A stretch of DNA of 11,744 nt from Beroe ovata (lineage: Eukaryota; Ctenophora; Nuda; Beroida; Beroidae), in contig CAMPET010000036.1 in the NCBI GenBank assembly GCA_946803715.1, forward strand, positions 29,494 through 41,237, given 5' to 3'. The translations under genes and the position numbers were made by a program. The notes under the pieces are model-generated. The model was not told the DNA's origin, searched no databases, and was given only the letters and a program-made list of their open reading frames with translations. Below, piece after piece: positions 1 to 7,904 of this stretch (position 1 is its first letter; each line of letters begins with the position of its first letter).

Positions 1-44
<44 letters not shown>
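1..44. repeat. (CA)n microsatellite at the window edge
   Basis: Uninterrupted CA dinucleotide run of 22 units, cut by the left edge, so its real length is unknown. It is followed by a degenerate CATACGCACAAA tail. Confidence 0.97.
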
Positions 45-47
<3 letters not shown>

Positions 48-255
48 GCACAAATGTGTGATGTATTTGCCACATGAATTTTAATGTTCTCCCTCTTGTT
101 ATCATAATATTCAGCTCCTCTAACCACCAGTTTGTCACCACGACCTTTCATACCATACTCTTGTCCAGTTCTTGCTCTGAAAATCTATCAGCTGTTGATT
201 CTCGTACTCCTTTCTGTCTTGTCAAAACTGTTGCAGGATATCTTCGTGATCGTAC

Positions 256-280
256 GTGTGTGTGTTTGTGTGTGTGTGTG
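256..280. repeat. Imperfect (TG)n microsatellite
   Basis: A 25-nt GT run with one TTT interruption. It is one of only two notable tracts in the left part whose TG strand is the + strand; the other is a shorter pure run near 873-889. Confidence 0.9.
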
Positions 281-385
281 CGCTGTGATCGTGAAACCGC
301 CTGTGTGATTGGATCGTTAGTTGTGATATACCTACGTACGTCGTACAAGTTCAGGGAAGTTCATTAACGCTTTGGACCAATCCTA

Positions 386-418
386 TGAGTCACACCTTTG
401 AGTCACACCTTTGAGTCC
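386..418. repeat. 13-bp tandem repeat containing AP-1-type heptamers
   Basis: The unit GAGTCACACCTTT is present at 387-399 and 400-412, followed by a partial third copy GAGTCC. Each full copy forms the palindromic AP-1/TRE heptamer TGAGTCA with the base before it (386-392 and 399-405); the third reads TGAGTCC. That TGAGTCA is the Jun/Fos-type consensus is established. That these copies bind anything is inference; they may be a slippage duplication. Confidence 0.8.
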
Positions 419-580
419 TATCTTGTTTTCACTTGATGAGAGTGAATTTGAAGTCTGATGCTGATACTTGTTTATACTTATAGCCTAAAGTTGCCATTGT
501 GAGGCATACCTTGTAAGTCAAGTAATGTCATTGTGTGTGTTTGAATGTGCGTTAAATTGCCTTTTTGAAAAACAATGGCA

Positions 581-683
581 CACCCATACACAGACACAGA
601 CATAGACACACACAGACACAGACACACAGACACACACACAGACACAGACACAGACACACACATACATACATACACACACACAN

Positions 684-723
<40 letters not shown>
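581..723. repeat. Compound CA/CAGACA microsatellite with one undetermined base
   Basis: A roughly 140-nt purine/pyrimidine-alternating tract. The left part is interrupted (CAGACA, CATAGA and CATACA units) and the right part, from about 673, is pure CA apart from an N at 683. The N is the only ambiguous base in the window and probably marks a base-call or assembly problem. The tract fakes several open frames on both strands, none of which is a gene. Confidence 0.97.
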
Positions 724-725
<2 letters not shown>

Positions 726-1094
726 TTTACACCTAGTTCATAGTCCTGTGCGGTACAGACTCTCTGATGTACTTGTATCCTATCATCTGCAGCATTTGTT
801 CTCAGTCATTGGCAATTGTTTATGTGTGTTTTTCTGCAGTAATGACATGAGTTTTCTGTGCTGTGCGCGGTTCTGTGTGTGTGTGTGTGTCAGAACACTC
901 GCGTTCTCTCTACTTTAGTGTTATAGTTATTCAGGGGGAAGGTCTCCGTTCACAGCCACCCTATAACACTCCAGCCGTGTGTGATCGGGATATTATAACA
1001 GAGAATTATAGGTAGTTACCTCATTGCTTTTTCCGTCACTTTGCAGAGGATTTCCATTCCCCATTGTTTCCGATAATATGGAGCTTACACAATA

Positions 1095-1144
1095 CCTCAT
1101 GATGCGTGAGAGCCTCATGATGCAAGTGTGACATCATGCGTGAG
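1095..1144. repeat. Short direct repeats around CCTCATGATGC
   Basis: CCTCATGATGC occurs at 1095-1105 and 1113-1123, an 18-bp spacing. ATGCGTGAG occurs at 1102-1110 and again at 1136-1144, so three related segments lie within 50 bp. The function is unknown; it could be a decayed local duplication or clustered binding sites. Confidence 0.6.
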
Positions 1145-1345
1145 TAAACCACCCGTGAAGACCCTAATTTGGTTGATCAATAGTCACAATATGCTGATAG
1201 TTAGAGTGCACACTCACACAGCCCCACATACAAACACACCCCCTGCTGATTGTTGTCATGCAATCAACTAATTCTTACTCATGCTATAATGCTGTAATAG
1301 GAGTATATAGAGGCAGGGGGTGGAAGTTTACGCACATGTTGATCC

Positions 1346-1415
1346 CACACACACACACACAGACACACAGACACACAGACACACACACAGACACACACAC
1401 ACACACACACACACA
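1346..1415. repeat. Compound CA/CACAGA microsatellite
   Basis: A 70-nt tract with CAGA interruptions in its left part and a pure CA run at its right end, the same internal polarity as the tract at 581-723. Confidence 0.95.
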
Positions 1416-1899
1416 TATATTTCGGAATGTAGTTCGTGTGTAATCTGCTAGTTTTGCGCTGCACAGATCACTGCAGCATGCCCTCACTTCACCCCGAACC
1501 ATGGGATGTGTGTTATGCAGACCCACCCTGAAATATTGCTCTTCTTTTGTCGAGTGCACGAGGTACCATAGCTGTATACCCAGCAAATTCATGCGTTGCG
1601 CTCAGTGCAGCTCACAGCGTCATTTGACCCCATATGTAACACGACTTCATGAACGATGCAGTCTGCTGTAATTCTACTCGCCTCATGGATGCTCAATTTA
1701 GCAACATCAATTAGCAACACAGTATGTTCATCCTATACACACAATTTATGTGGTGGATATATGCTCTCTTTGAGGATACCGACCATACATTCCTACTCTG
1801 ACCGTGGTTTTCAGCCGTGGTCCTCCTATCACTCTGAGAAACTACTCCTTCATAATAATAGCCAGTTACTGTTGCTTCTAGCTCTTTTCTGACTCCAGT

Positions 1900-1900
<1 letters not shown>

Positions 1901-1931
<31 letters not shown>
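1901..1931. repeat. (CA)n microsatellite
   Basis: Uninterrupted CA run of about 15 units, preceded by TCCAGTG and followed by TCAGTATG. Confidence 0.96.
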
Positions 1932-1933
<2 letters not shown>

Positions 1934-2970
1934 AGTATGCGATAGTATTATAGTCCAGGTAGAGTGGACAAACTCTCTTCATTTTCATCACTTCCATGCA
2001 ATGTGTGTAGTAAATCTCTACACTATAGGTATCTGCCAAACTTCTTTTGGTCTTTTTCAAGGCATCGGCCGCCGCATAACCGTCAAATACTACAAGATAC
2101 ATCTACGCATTATCTCTGTGGTAAACATAATGTTTTCCTGTTTTATGCACTTTTCCGGCATATAATTCAGATAAATTCACCGCATATTACAGGGTAAACT
2201 GCATAATGCATATAGGTGGTCCTTTTTTGTTGAGTTTTGACTCGTGTAGCAGCTGCAGAATATAGACATCCTTTCCCTTGCAAATGCCTGTTATCTCCCT
2301 TTGAGAGGGGAGATACACAATTCTTGTATGACAGACAGTGAACACTGCTCACACGACCCACGCGTCTTGCTCCTATGATGGTCGATGGATATCACTGCTG
2401 CTATTCCACATAGCATTCCATAGTGCAAACACGAGCCGAGTCTAGATCCCTGTCTGTGCATCTTGCACACACAATCCATCATCCATGTCAACATAATCTG
2501 CAGCTTCATTTGGTGCCCGCCAGTCGATACATCCCTATCTGGTCGTCTTGTTTGTACAGGTGCCAGGGTGCGGTGTGCATTCCATCATGACTGTGTATGG
2601 TACTATCACAATGCTTGCTAATCTGTGTATGTTAATCCTCATTCTTGATTCGATCTCCCATTTCATCATATTCGTACGAGAAAAATACGATGACATTTCC
2701 TTGGGATCGTCTTTCTGCTGTCTGTGTTGGGATCTGTTTCTCGAAGCGTGTTCTTGAATCACGCCCTCACGTTAAAAGGATACCTATGTCTCTCAGAATG
2801 CGGCATTCTATTGAGCACACTTGAGAAGTGTTATCAAACCCATTAACTGATCTTCAGCTGAGTGTAAGATGTCAGAGAACACTCCCGTTAATTACCAATG
2901 ACCAGTGTATGGTTTTACCTTAGAAGTGCACTAATATCTTACCGCGACCGAGGTCTCTTATCGATCTTCG

Positions 2971-3006
2971 CACACACCCTCACACACACACACACACACA
3001 CACACA
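2971..3006. repeat. (CA)n microsatellite
   Basis: CA run with one CCT interruption near its left end, followed by degenerate AACCCAACACACAAACG. It lies about 270 bp upstream of the first recognisable coding exon on the + strand. Confidence 0.93.
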
Positions 3007-3277
3007 ACCCAACACACAAACGCATATGTGTGCGATAGCGGGGTTTAAGGTTTCACTGTAGCATATAGGAACATCGTATGATTATAGATTCGTAGACGTT
3101 TTAAATAAACTCATTACTTAACAGCAACGTTCTCTTTACTTTGAGATTTTGTTTTGAAATCGTTGATTACATTTATAACTGACGCTTGTGAAGCCTTGCA
3201 TGCTGTATTGCAGGTGTGTTTATTAATTGGTTGTTTTATACTTATCGCATAATTCGACTCGTTACAGCTGTTTGGTG

Positions 3278-4608
3278 ATGTTATCGAGTAAAACTCGTAT
3301 CACTCATGACACCAAGCCCGGGGTGGTGTCAAAAGGAGTTGACAAGCACTTTGCTGACACATTCCTCCAAAGTGTCACACGTCAGCCACTAACCAGCAAC
3401 AGTGATCATAAGCTCGTGACGTCACCTGATCCCACACTACCCCCCAACTCCTCAGCCCCAGCTCTGTGTAACTTGATCACGTCCTTTCCCACTCTGAGTC
3501 TCAGTCATCGTGACAGGTTTCAATCTGACAGGTGTCTCACGACAACCCTCCACTTGCAGAACTTGGCAGCAGACTCTCAGCCCAGTGTGACAGGTAGTGA
3601 AGTTTCTGGTGAAATAGCTCCCAGTCATGATGGGAGCACTGTGACTCAGGAGTCAGGCCGCGATAGTTCTATCAGCAGATTGAGATACTCCGGGAAAAGG
3701 AAACACACTTCCCACAAGGACATACGCAGGACTCAGTCGGAAGCGCAGGTGAATAGGACCAAGAAATCCGCGGCGGGAAGCTCATTCACATCAATCAAGA
3801 GGGCGTTTTCACCGTTCATGTTCCGCGGGAAGAAGAAGGAGGAGAAAACAGATGAGGACATGCCGGCAGACCACGTGGTCAGGAGGAAAGTTTCAGACAC
3901 TCTAATTCCTATTGCCATGGAAACAGGATTCCCTGCTACACCTGCAAAGCCCGCTAGTGAGGTCCCACCTGGTGACCATGTCCAGGGCTTGGTCAGTCCC
4001 CTTGTCCACCCTAAGAACTCTCTGAACCTACCCTCTGTGCCACGTGGATCACTTATTCTGGAGGATTCCTCACGGAGGGGAAGCGTGCTATATAGTACTG
4101 ATCAGGAGAGTCGGAGTAGCACTCTTTCCCGTAGCAGTGGTGTCAATACCCTCTCCAAACTTGACACCATCTCCTCTCCCACTCCAGATATCACTAATCC
4201 ATGTGATATCCCGACCATCTACTCCAGCAAACCACGCCCTAGCAGCATCAACTTCAGTGGGGACATAAGTCATGTGAAGGAAACCCTAGTGAAGCCGAAA
4301 GCTGTGCGAGTTCTTCATATTCCCGGTAAATGTAGTGAGCCAAGTTCCCGTTTGAGGGAAGTGGGAATTAGGGAGGGGGAAGTGGAAATTAGGGACCAGG
4401 GCGTCCTGAGTGACCAGGGAGTGGCGAGGGGTGAGATGGAGAATATCTTGAAGAGGTACAGCCCCCCTAAACCAACCAATGTGTCCTCTGCATCACTCCA
4501 ACGGAAACTTAAAGAAATCAAGCGGGAGTTGCAGGAATCAGACTCGTTGGTTATGAGCAATCAGAAAATCGGAGAAATAAGAGACAAGCGCAATTCGGAT
4601 TCGCGGAG
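3278..4608 (+). CDS. Unrecognised disordered protein, exon 1 of 3 (residues 1-444)
   Basis: Exon 1 of a gene joined as 3278-4608, 4988-5200 and 6179-6737, giving 700 residues. I do not recognise the family. The first in-frame ATG is at 3278 (G at -3); an in-frame TAA at 3224 and possible acceptors ending at 3213 and 3267 mean the exon may instead continue an upstream exon. The product is rich in Ser, Pro, Thr and charged residues and looks disordered. A strongly basic stretch spans about residues 139-190 and ends in an aromatic-basic segment (KRAFSPFMFRGKKKEEK) that could bind membrane or nucleic acid, which is inference. Basophilic kinase-type sites occur (RRKVSD near 202, RRGSVL near 266). 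A short predicted coiled coil lies near 406-438. The donor is GGAG|GTAATT at 4609, phase 2; the frame read through it stops at once (TAA 4610-4612). Confidence 0.72.
3417..3424. promoter_or_regulatory. Perfect CRE octamer TGACGTCA in coding sequence
   Basis: An exact palindromic cAMP-response element, the classical CREB/ATF target, located inside exon 1 of the unrecognised gene, about 140 bp after its first ATG. The match is certain; function is inference, and chance occurrence in coding DNA is possible. Confidence 0.35.
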
Positions 4609-4650
4609 GTAATTGGTAGTGGGTGTGAATTGTGAAATATGATTATTAAG

Positions 4651-4656
4651 AATAAA
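4651..4656 (+). promoter_or_regulatory. Candidate intronic polyadenylation signal AATAAA
   Basis: The canonical hexamer lies 39 nt after the in-frame TAA that overlaps the exon-1 splice donor. A CA dinucleotide follows at a suitable cleavage distance (near 4671), and a GTGTG-type stretch lies further on near 4708. If used when the donor is skipped, it would end a short mRNA encoding only exon 1 (444 residues). This is inference from signal order, and AT-rich DNA yields AATAAA by chance. Confidence 0.35.
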
Positions 4657-4670
4657 GTATTGGAGCGTTA

Positions 4671-4694
4671 CATAGCAGCAAATATGCTGCTATG
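4671..4694. repeat. Perfect 10-bp stem-loop in intron 1
   Basis: CATAGCAGCA at 4671-4680 and its exact reverse complement TGCTGCTATG at 4685-4694 are separated by the 4-nt loop AATA. It begins 15 nt after the AATAAA at 4651. The pairing is exact; any role is unknown. Confidence 0.85.
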
Positions 4695-4987
4695 CACTTG
4701 AAACAGTGTGCCATTCTGATTCATTATTGAGATCCATTATAGACGATCAAATTGCTTGATCTCATTATCTAGATTGTCTTTACCATAGATTGCTGATGTT
4801 GAATTAGCGACATGGCGAAAGCACGAAACAGGATAATGAAATTGGGCGCTCGTTTATAATAACGAATGCGGCCATGTTACTCCTCCAATTAGAATGGAGT
4901 GGTCATGTAGCCTGGATATGGTTATATAGTAGCTTGGTGACCGGTCACACGTGGCACATGTCATCCTCACATGTGTACACCCCACAG

Positions 4988-5200
4988 GCTAAGCTCCAGT
5001 GATAACACGAGGGACGAAGTTTTCTACAAGAAGGACAGCGAGGTGCTTACTTTACCGCCTACCTCACCCGAACCGCTAGTTCACGGAAGTATCCTGGCCG
5101 GCGGAGAGAGCGATTATTACAAGGAAGTGGAGGTCCGCATTAATCCCGAGGGTATAGCAGTGGTGAGACGCCGACACAGAGCCCTACCCGACGCAGACAG
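4988..5200 (+). CDS. Unrecognised disordered protein, exon 2 of 3 (residues 445-514)
   Basis: A 213-nt internal exon, a multiple of three, with phase 2 at both ends, so it could be skipped without changing the frame. The acceptor is CCCCACAG and the donor is ACAG|GTGAGT, an excellent match to consensus. It encodes an acidic segment with Pro and Tyr (beginning LSSSDNTRDEVFYKKDSEVL) and ends in a short Arg-rich patch (VVRRRHRALPDADR). In-frame skipping would remove 71 residues including one junction Arg. No known domain is recognised. Confidence 0.75.
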
Positions 5201-5290
5201 GTGAGTTTAGGGGAGTGAGCTAAATAGCCATCATTCACACATAATAGGCATCATTCACATATTATTTTTTGCCACCTTCCTCGATTATGT

Positions 5291-5364
5291 TAACACTTAA
5301 CTGTTGCATGCAGCGCAATCATCAGAAAACGCCATTTTTGGATCCAAAAAATGGGAAAGTGTTA
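5291..5364. repeat. Small foldback with a perfect central palindrome
   Basis: The outer arms TAACACTT (5291-5298) and AAGTGTTA (5357-5364) are exact reverse complements. Near the right arm lies the perfect 16-bp palindrome TTTTTGGATCCAAAAA at 5335-5350, which extends to CCA...TGG with one extra A. It could be a decayed MITE; no target-site duplication is evident. Confidence 0.6.
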
Positions 5365-5912
5365 TAGTTCAAGTTAAAAACTGAGACCAATCTCCATTAG
5401 TTCGCAATTTTGGGACGGTAGAACAAATTATTGTACCCACATCAAAAATGATCTTAAAGGTGAGGTGTGGGCGCATTTTGAGCGCAATCGGATGTCATGT
5501 GTTCTCAATCCTCACTTATCAAAATCAATAGTATAGCTATAAGTGCTATTATAGTAGTAATCGCAGAGTAGTAATCTTAGAGTAGATCGTCCGCTCTGAC
5601 TCACAGAGAGCACTATAGTTTGTGTGAGTAGTGTCACGACTGAGGGTGCGATGAGAATAATGCCACTGCTAAACAAGAGCACGCAACTGCAAGAGTACAC
5701 TGCTACAGTCACTCGACAGTGTGAGAATAATATGAGGGTGAGTCTCGAGAGTCACTGAGTATTGAGAACGATTGGTAAAGAAAACATACGAAGGAGCCGA
5801 GGTTATTGTAATACTTAAATACGTACTGGACCTTGATAAAGAAGTGATCTCAATATGCTAAGCAATTATTAAACTCATTTGAAATGTGCCCATCAACAGC
5901 TCTATATTTGAT

Positions 5913-5940
5913 CACACACACACACACACACACACACACA
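5913..5940. repeat. (CA)14 microsatellite inside intron 2
   Basis: A pure CA run in the sense strand of intron 2, about 240 bp before its acceptor. CA-repeat RNA is a known ligand of hnRNP L, so an effect on splicing of the next exon is conceivable, but there is no direct evidence here. Confidence 0.95.
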
Positions 5941-6178
5941 TCGAGGTATGGTTTGATAGTCACGAAACCCAAATCAAATGTTCATGAATTATGCTTCACC
6001 TGGAGAACAGGCCCATATACTTGTCTATAGATGAGTTTATGCGATTAAATGGTTCTGTATGCTATTTAAATTTAGAAAGTGATCTATAAAAGGAAATGCG
6101 GAAATCTCGCGCATGCGCCTCCAATTTAACGCCTATTTAGTGTACACTAGTGAGTGCCATAATTCACCCTTACTTCAG

Positions 6179-6737
6179 GCGGCAGGAAAACATGAGGCGG
6201 TCAACTATTCACGTGGACGACAGAGTATTCTGTGACAAAGCGGTCCTAGAGTCTATCTACGGGCATAGTCCTGCCCATGTCACCAGGAAACCGGTCAGTT
6301 CTGGTGACCAAGACAAGGAGAATGCTGTGGGGCTGAAATTGCGGCCATTCGTCCACCAGAAGTCAGTGCCGAACCTCCTGTCTGTCATGGGCGATAATAG
6401 TGACACAGGGGGCGTTGCCATGGAAACTCTCATGTGTGCCACGCCCACGAGATGCAAGGAAACTGATCGATTGAAGCGAGAGTGTCACCGGAGCGCTGCA
6501 AGCAATGTGCCCATACACAAAACTTACATCAGAGCGTACACCAAGTTCTACGAGCAGAAACTGGCAGTGAAGCTTCTCAACTTGAACAGGTTTATAAAGG
6601 AGGAACAGGAGCATGGCGCGCATCTCGATCAGAGGATACAGAAATCACTATTGGAGAACGATAAACTGCTGAGGGACCTTCACACAGCGAAACAAGATAT
6701 ACTGAACATTATCAAAGTTATTGAGGTCCCTGTGTGA
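6179..6737 (+). CDS. Unrecognised disordered protein, exon 3 of 3 (residues 516-700, C-terminal coiled coil)
   Basis: The last exon opens after the TTACTTCAG acceptor in phase 2 and ends at TGA 6735-6737. Residue 515, an Arg, spans the junction. The first half is disordered and contains a KEN tripeptide in DQDKENAVG (KEN near 561-563) and the segment HQKSVPNLL near 574. The second half, from about residue 629 (KTYIRAYTKFYEQKLAVKLL) to the end, is predicted helical and rich in Leu, Lys and Glu with heptad spacing, probably a coiled coil for oligomerisation or partner binding. It is the most conserved-looking part and the best query for homologues. I cannot name the family. No canonical AATAAA follows within the next few hundred bases. 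Confidence 0.76.
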
Positions 6738-6908
6738 TTGCTTCCTAAATTGTAAATGTTATGCACAATTTCATTCTTCTATGCTTTACGTCTTATAAGT
6801 TATAAGTTGAGATACAAAATATGTGTATTTTGGTGGTCGGACATGTCCTACGATTGTTGACGAGCAGGGCTTCAAATCGTCGAGCAATTATATGAGTAAC
6901 TGTTAGTA

Positions 6909-7011
6909 CGGTGGATCAGGAGGGTCACGCAGAAATTCATCTCTGAAAAATAGAATTTGAGGATCAGAAGGGTCAAATTCAATTTTTTCGTGTGACCCTC
7001 CTGATCCACCA
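6909..7011. mobile_element. 103-bp TA-flanked MITE-like foldback element
   Basis: Perfect 19-bp terminal inverted repeats, GGTGGATCAGGAGGGTCAC at 6910-6928 and its reverse complement at 6992-7010, are bounded by TA on both sides (6907-6908 and 7012-7013). TA target duplication with short inverted ends is typical of non-autonomous Tc1/mariner-type elements. Inside is a degenerate third copy in direct orientation (GGATCAGAAGGGTCA, 6961-6975) flanked by an 8-bp inverted repeat, GAATTTGA/TCAAATTC (6953-6960 and 6973-6980). There is no coding capacity, so it would need transposase in trans. The perfect arms suggest recent activity or gene conversion. It lies about 170 bp after the stop codon of the left gene, possibly in its 3' UTR. 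Confidence 0.75.
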
Positions 7012-7241
7012 TAGTTAGAAATGGGTGTTCAGAATGTATGAGCGGTTGGTATGCAAGCGTTCAATATATTATATTGTGTCGCTCTTGAAGAAAAAGTGAT
7101 CTCAAAAAGAAATGAAAAGAAGTGCCATACATAGCCTTAAAAGGCGAAATCACCCGGCAGACAAAAGATTGATTATGAAAAGGCAGTGGTACTGGTAATT
7201 GTCAACTACAAGTACAAGTACAATGAAACACATGGTTATTC

Positions 7242-7257
7242 CGGAGTCCGAACTCCG
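7242..7257. repeat. 6-bp stem, 4-nt loop hairpin
   Basis: CGGAGT (7242-7247), loop CCGA, ACTCCG (7252-7257). It lies about 40 bp left of the GC-rich foldback and may belong to the same decayed element. Confidence 0.55.
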
Positions 7258-7295
7258 AACCCTATCAGTATCATCCAGGCATGTAGCCAGACATT

Positions 7296-7379
7296 TTTTC
7301 CGGGGCCCCCCGCGGGGGGCCCTCTACGAGCGAAGCGAGCAAGCCACGGAGGGTTAGGGGGGCGAAGCCCCCCGGAAAA
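7296..7379. mobile_element. GC-rich foldback element with nested mini-hairpins
   Basis: The outer inverted arms are TTTTCCGGGG (7296-7305) and CCCCGGAAAA (7370-7379), 10 of 10. Between them lie the perfect 20-bp palindrome GGGCCCCCCGCGGGGGGCCC (7303-7322) and a 7-bp G/C stem closed by GAA (7357-7373). GCGAAGC occurs twice (7330-7336 and 7362-7368); d(GCGAAGC) is known as an exceptionally stable DNA mini-hairpin. The segment stands out sharply from its AT-rich surroundings and has no coding capacity. It looks like a dispersed structured repeat or short non-autonomous transposon; I cannot name the family. Confidence 0.6.
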
Positions 7380-7626
7380 TTTAAAACAATAGTGTTGTAA
7401 AATCTGGTATTAAAGAAAATATCACAGTCACAAAAATAAGAGGAGCAAAAAATTTATGCAAGAGTGAAGAAATGAAGAAAATGCGAAGATCTGAGGCGTT
7501 TATTGTTTGTCCGTGGCGTAGCATTAGCAATGGAAATGTATTGGTTTTAAGGCAGTGCCCCGATATGACTATGAGATATCCAAAGGTACTGAAAATAGTT
7601 ATTTACTCCCAGTTAGTTACTCCCAG

Positions 7627-7890
7627 CCCTCGCTGGCAGGATTTTATAATTTATCCCAGGGATAATATCCCTGGCAGTTATCGAGCGGAATTACTAATAC
7701 TACGTACGGATGTACAGATGACAATTTGACAATGACATTGACATGGACATCCGGAAGCGTGTCAAATAATAATATAACAAATAAGTTTGTAGGATTTAAA
7801 TTTTACCCTACCGTCGGTGCGCGCGATTTTCAATCCGCCCCGACGCCAGGGATAAAATCCCGCCAGCAAGGGTAGGGTGAAGTCCTACAA
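7627..7890. repeat. Nested foldback repeat, about 260 bp
   Basis: The outer arms 7627-7647 and 7852-7872 pair at 19 of 21 positions. A second pair shares the right end: TTGTAGGA (7787-7794) with TCCTACAA (7883-7890) and ACCCTACC (7805-7812) with GGTAGGGT (7871-7878). Within the left arm region, CCAGGGAT/ATCCCTGG (7656-7663 and 7667-7674) forms a hairpin with a 3-nt loop, and CCAGGGATA recurs at 7846-7854. The overlapping arms suggest nested insertion or rearrangement of small inverted-repeat elements. No open frame of note. Confidence 0.55.
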
Positions 7891-7904
7891 CAAATAAATT
7901 TTGC

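Larger units (their letters stand above)
45..3277. other. Non-coding region upstream of the first recognisable exon
   Basis: I find no convincing exon here on either strand. The open frames are short; several run through CA/TG repeats and give low-complexity Cys-Val, His-Thr or Arg-His-Thr strings, and the others lack recognisable domains and well-placed splice sites. Apart from microsatellites and the small repeats listed separately, the region is ordinary mixed-composition DNA. Two acceptor-like sites close the region, TATTGCAG ending at 3213 and GTTACAG ending at 3267, so at least its right end may be an intron of the gene starting at 3278. Otherwise it is promoter and 5' UTR. The sequence does not decide between these. 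Confidence 0.55.
4609..4987 (+). other. Intron 1 of the unrecognised gene
   Basis: A 379-nt GT-AG intron with donor GTAATT at 4609 and acceptor CCCCACAG ending at 4987, phase 2. Joining AG to G restores an Arg codon and a single open frame. It contains an AATAAA and a perfect hairpin near its 5' end, listed separately, and a 6-bp GATCAA/TTGATC inverted repeat at 4745-4761. Confidence 0.75.
5201..6178 (+). other. Intron 2 of the unrecognised gene
   Basis: A 978-nt intron with donor GTGAGT at 5201 and acceptor TTACTTCAG ending at 6178, phase 2. Joining AG to G again restores an Arg codon in frame with exon 3. Inside are a foldback with a BamHI-type palindrome (5291-5364), a stretch rich in short AGTAGTAATC/AGAGTAG direct repeats (about 5550-5585), and a CA microsatellite (5913-5940). 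No exon is seen within it. Confidence 0.75.

Noticed and set aside
478-918. Open frames of 67-117 codons through the CA/TG repeat, both strands
   Set aside because: They are translations of simple repeats (Cys-Val or His-Thr-Arg strings) and include the undetermined base at 683; not genes.
2548-2757. 69-codon + strand frame with a hydrophobic stretch that looks membrane-like
   Set aside because: It is short, has no recognisable family, and pyrimidine-rich DNA gives hydrophobic residues by chance. No convincing splice sites or conservation evidence.
3227-3277. Extending the left gene's protein upstream to 3227
   Set aside because: The codon at 3227 is TTG, which is not a normal eukaryotic start, and TAA lies just before it. 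The first in-frame ATG is at 3278; these 51 bases may be 5' UTR or intron.
6227-6235. DDRVFCDK as a PP1-docking RVxF motif
   Set aside because: The spacing is wrong: RVF lacks the variable residue required between Val and Phe.
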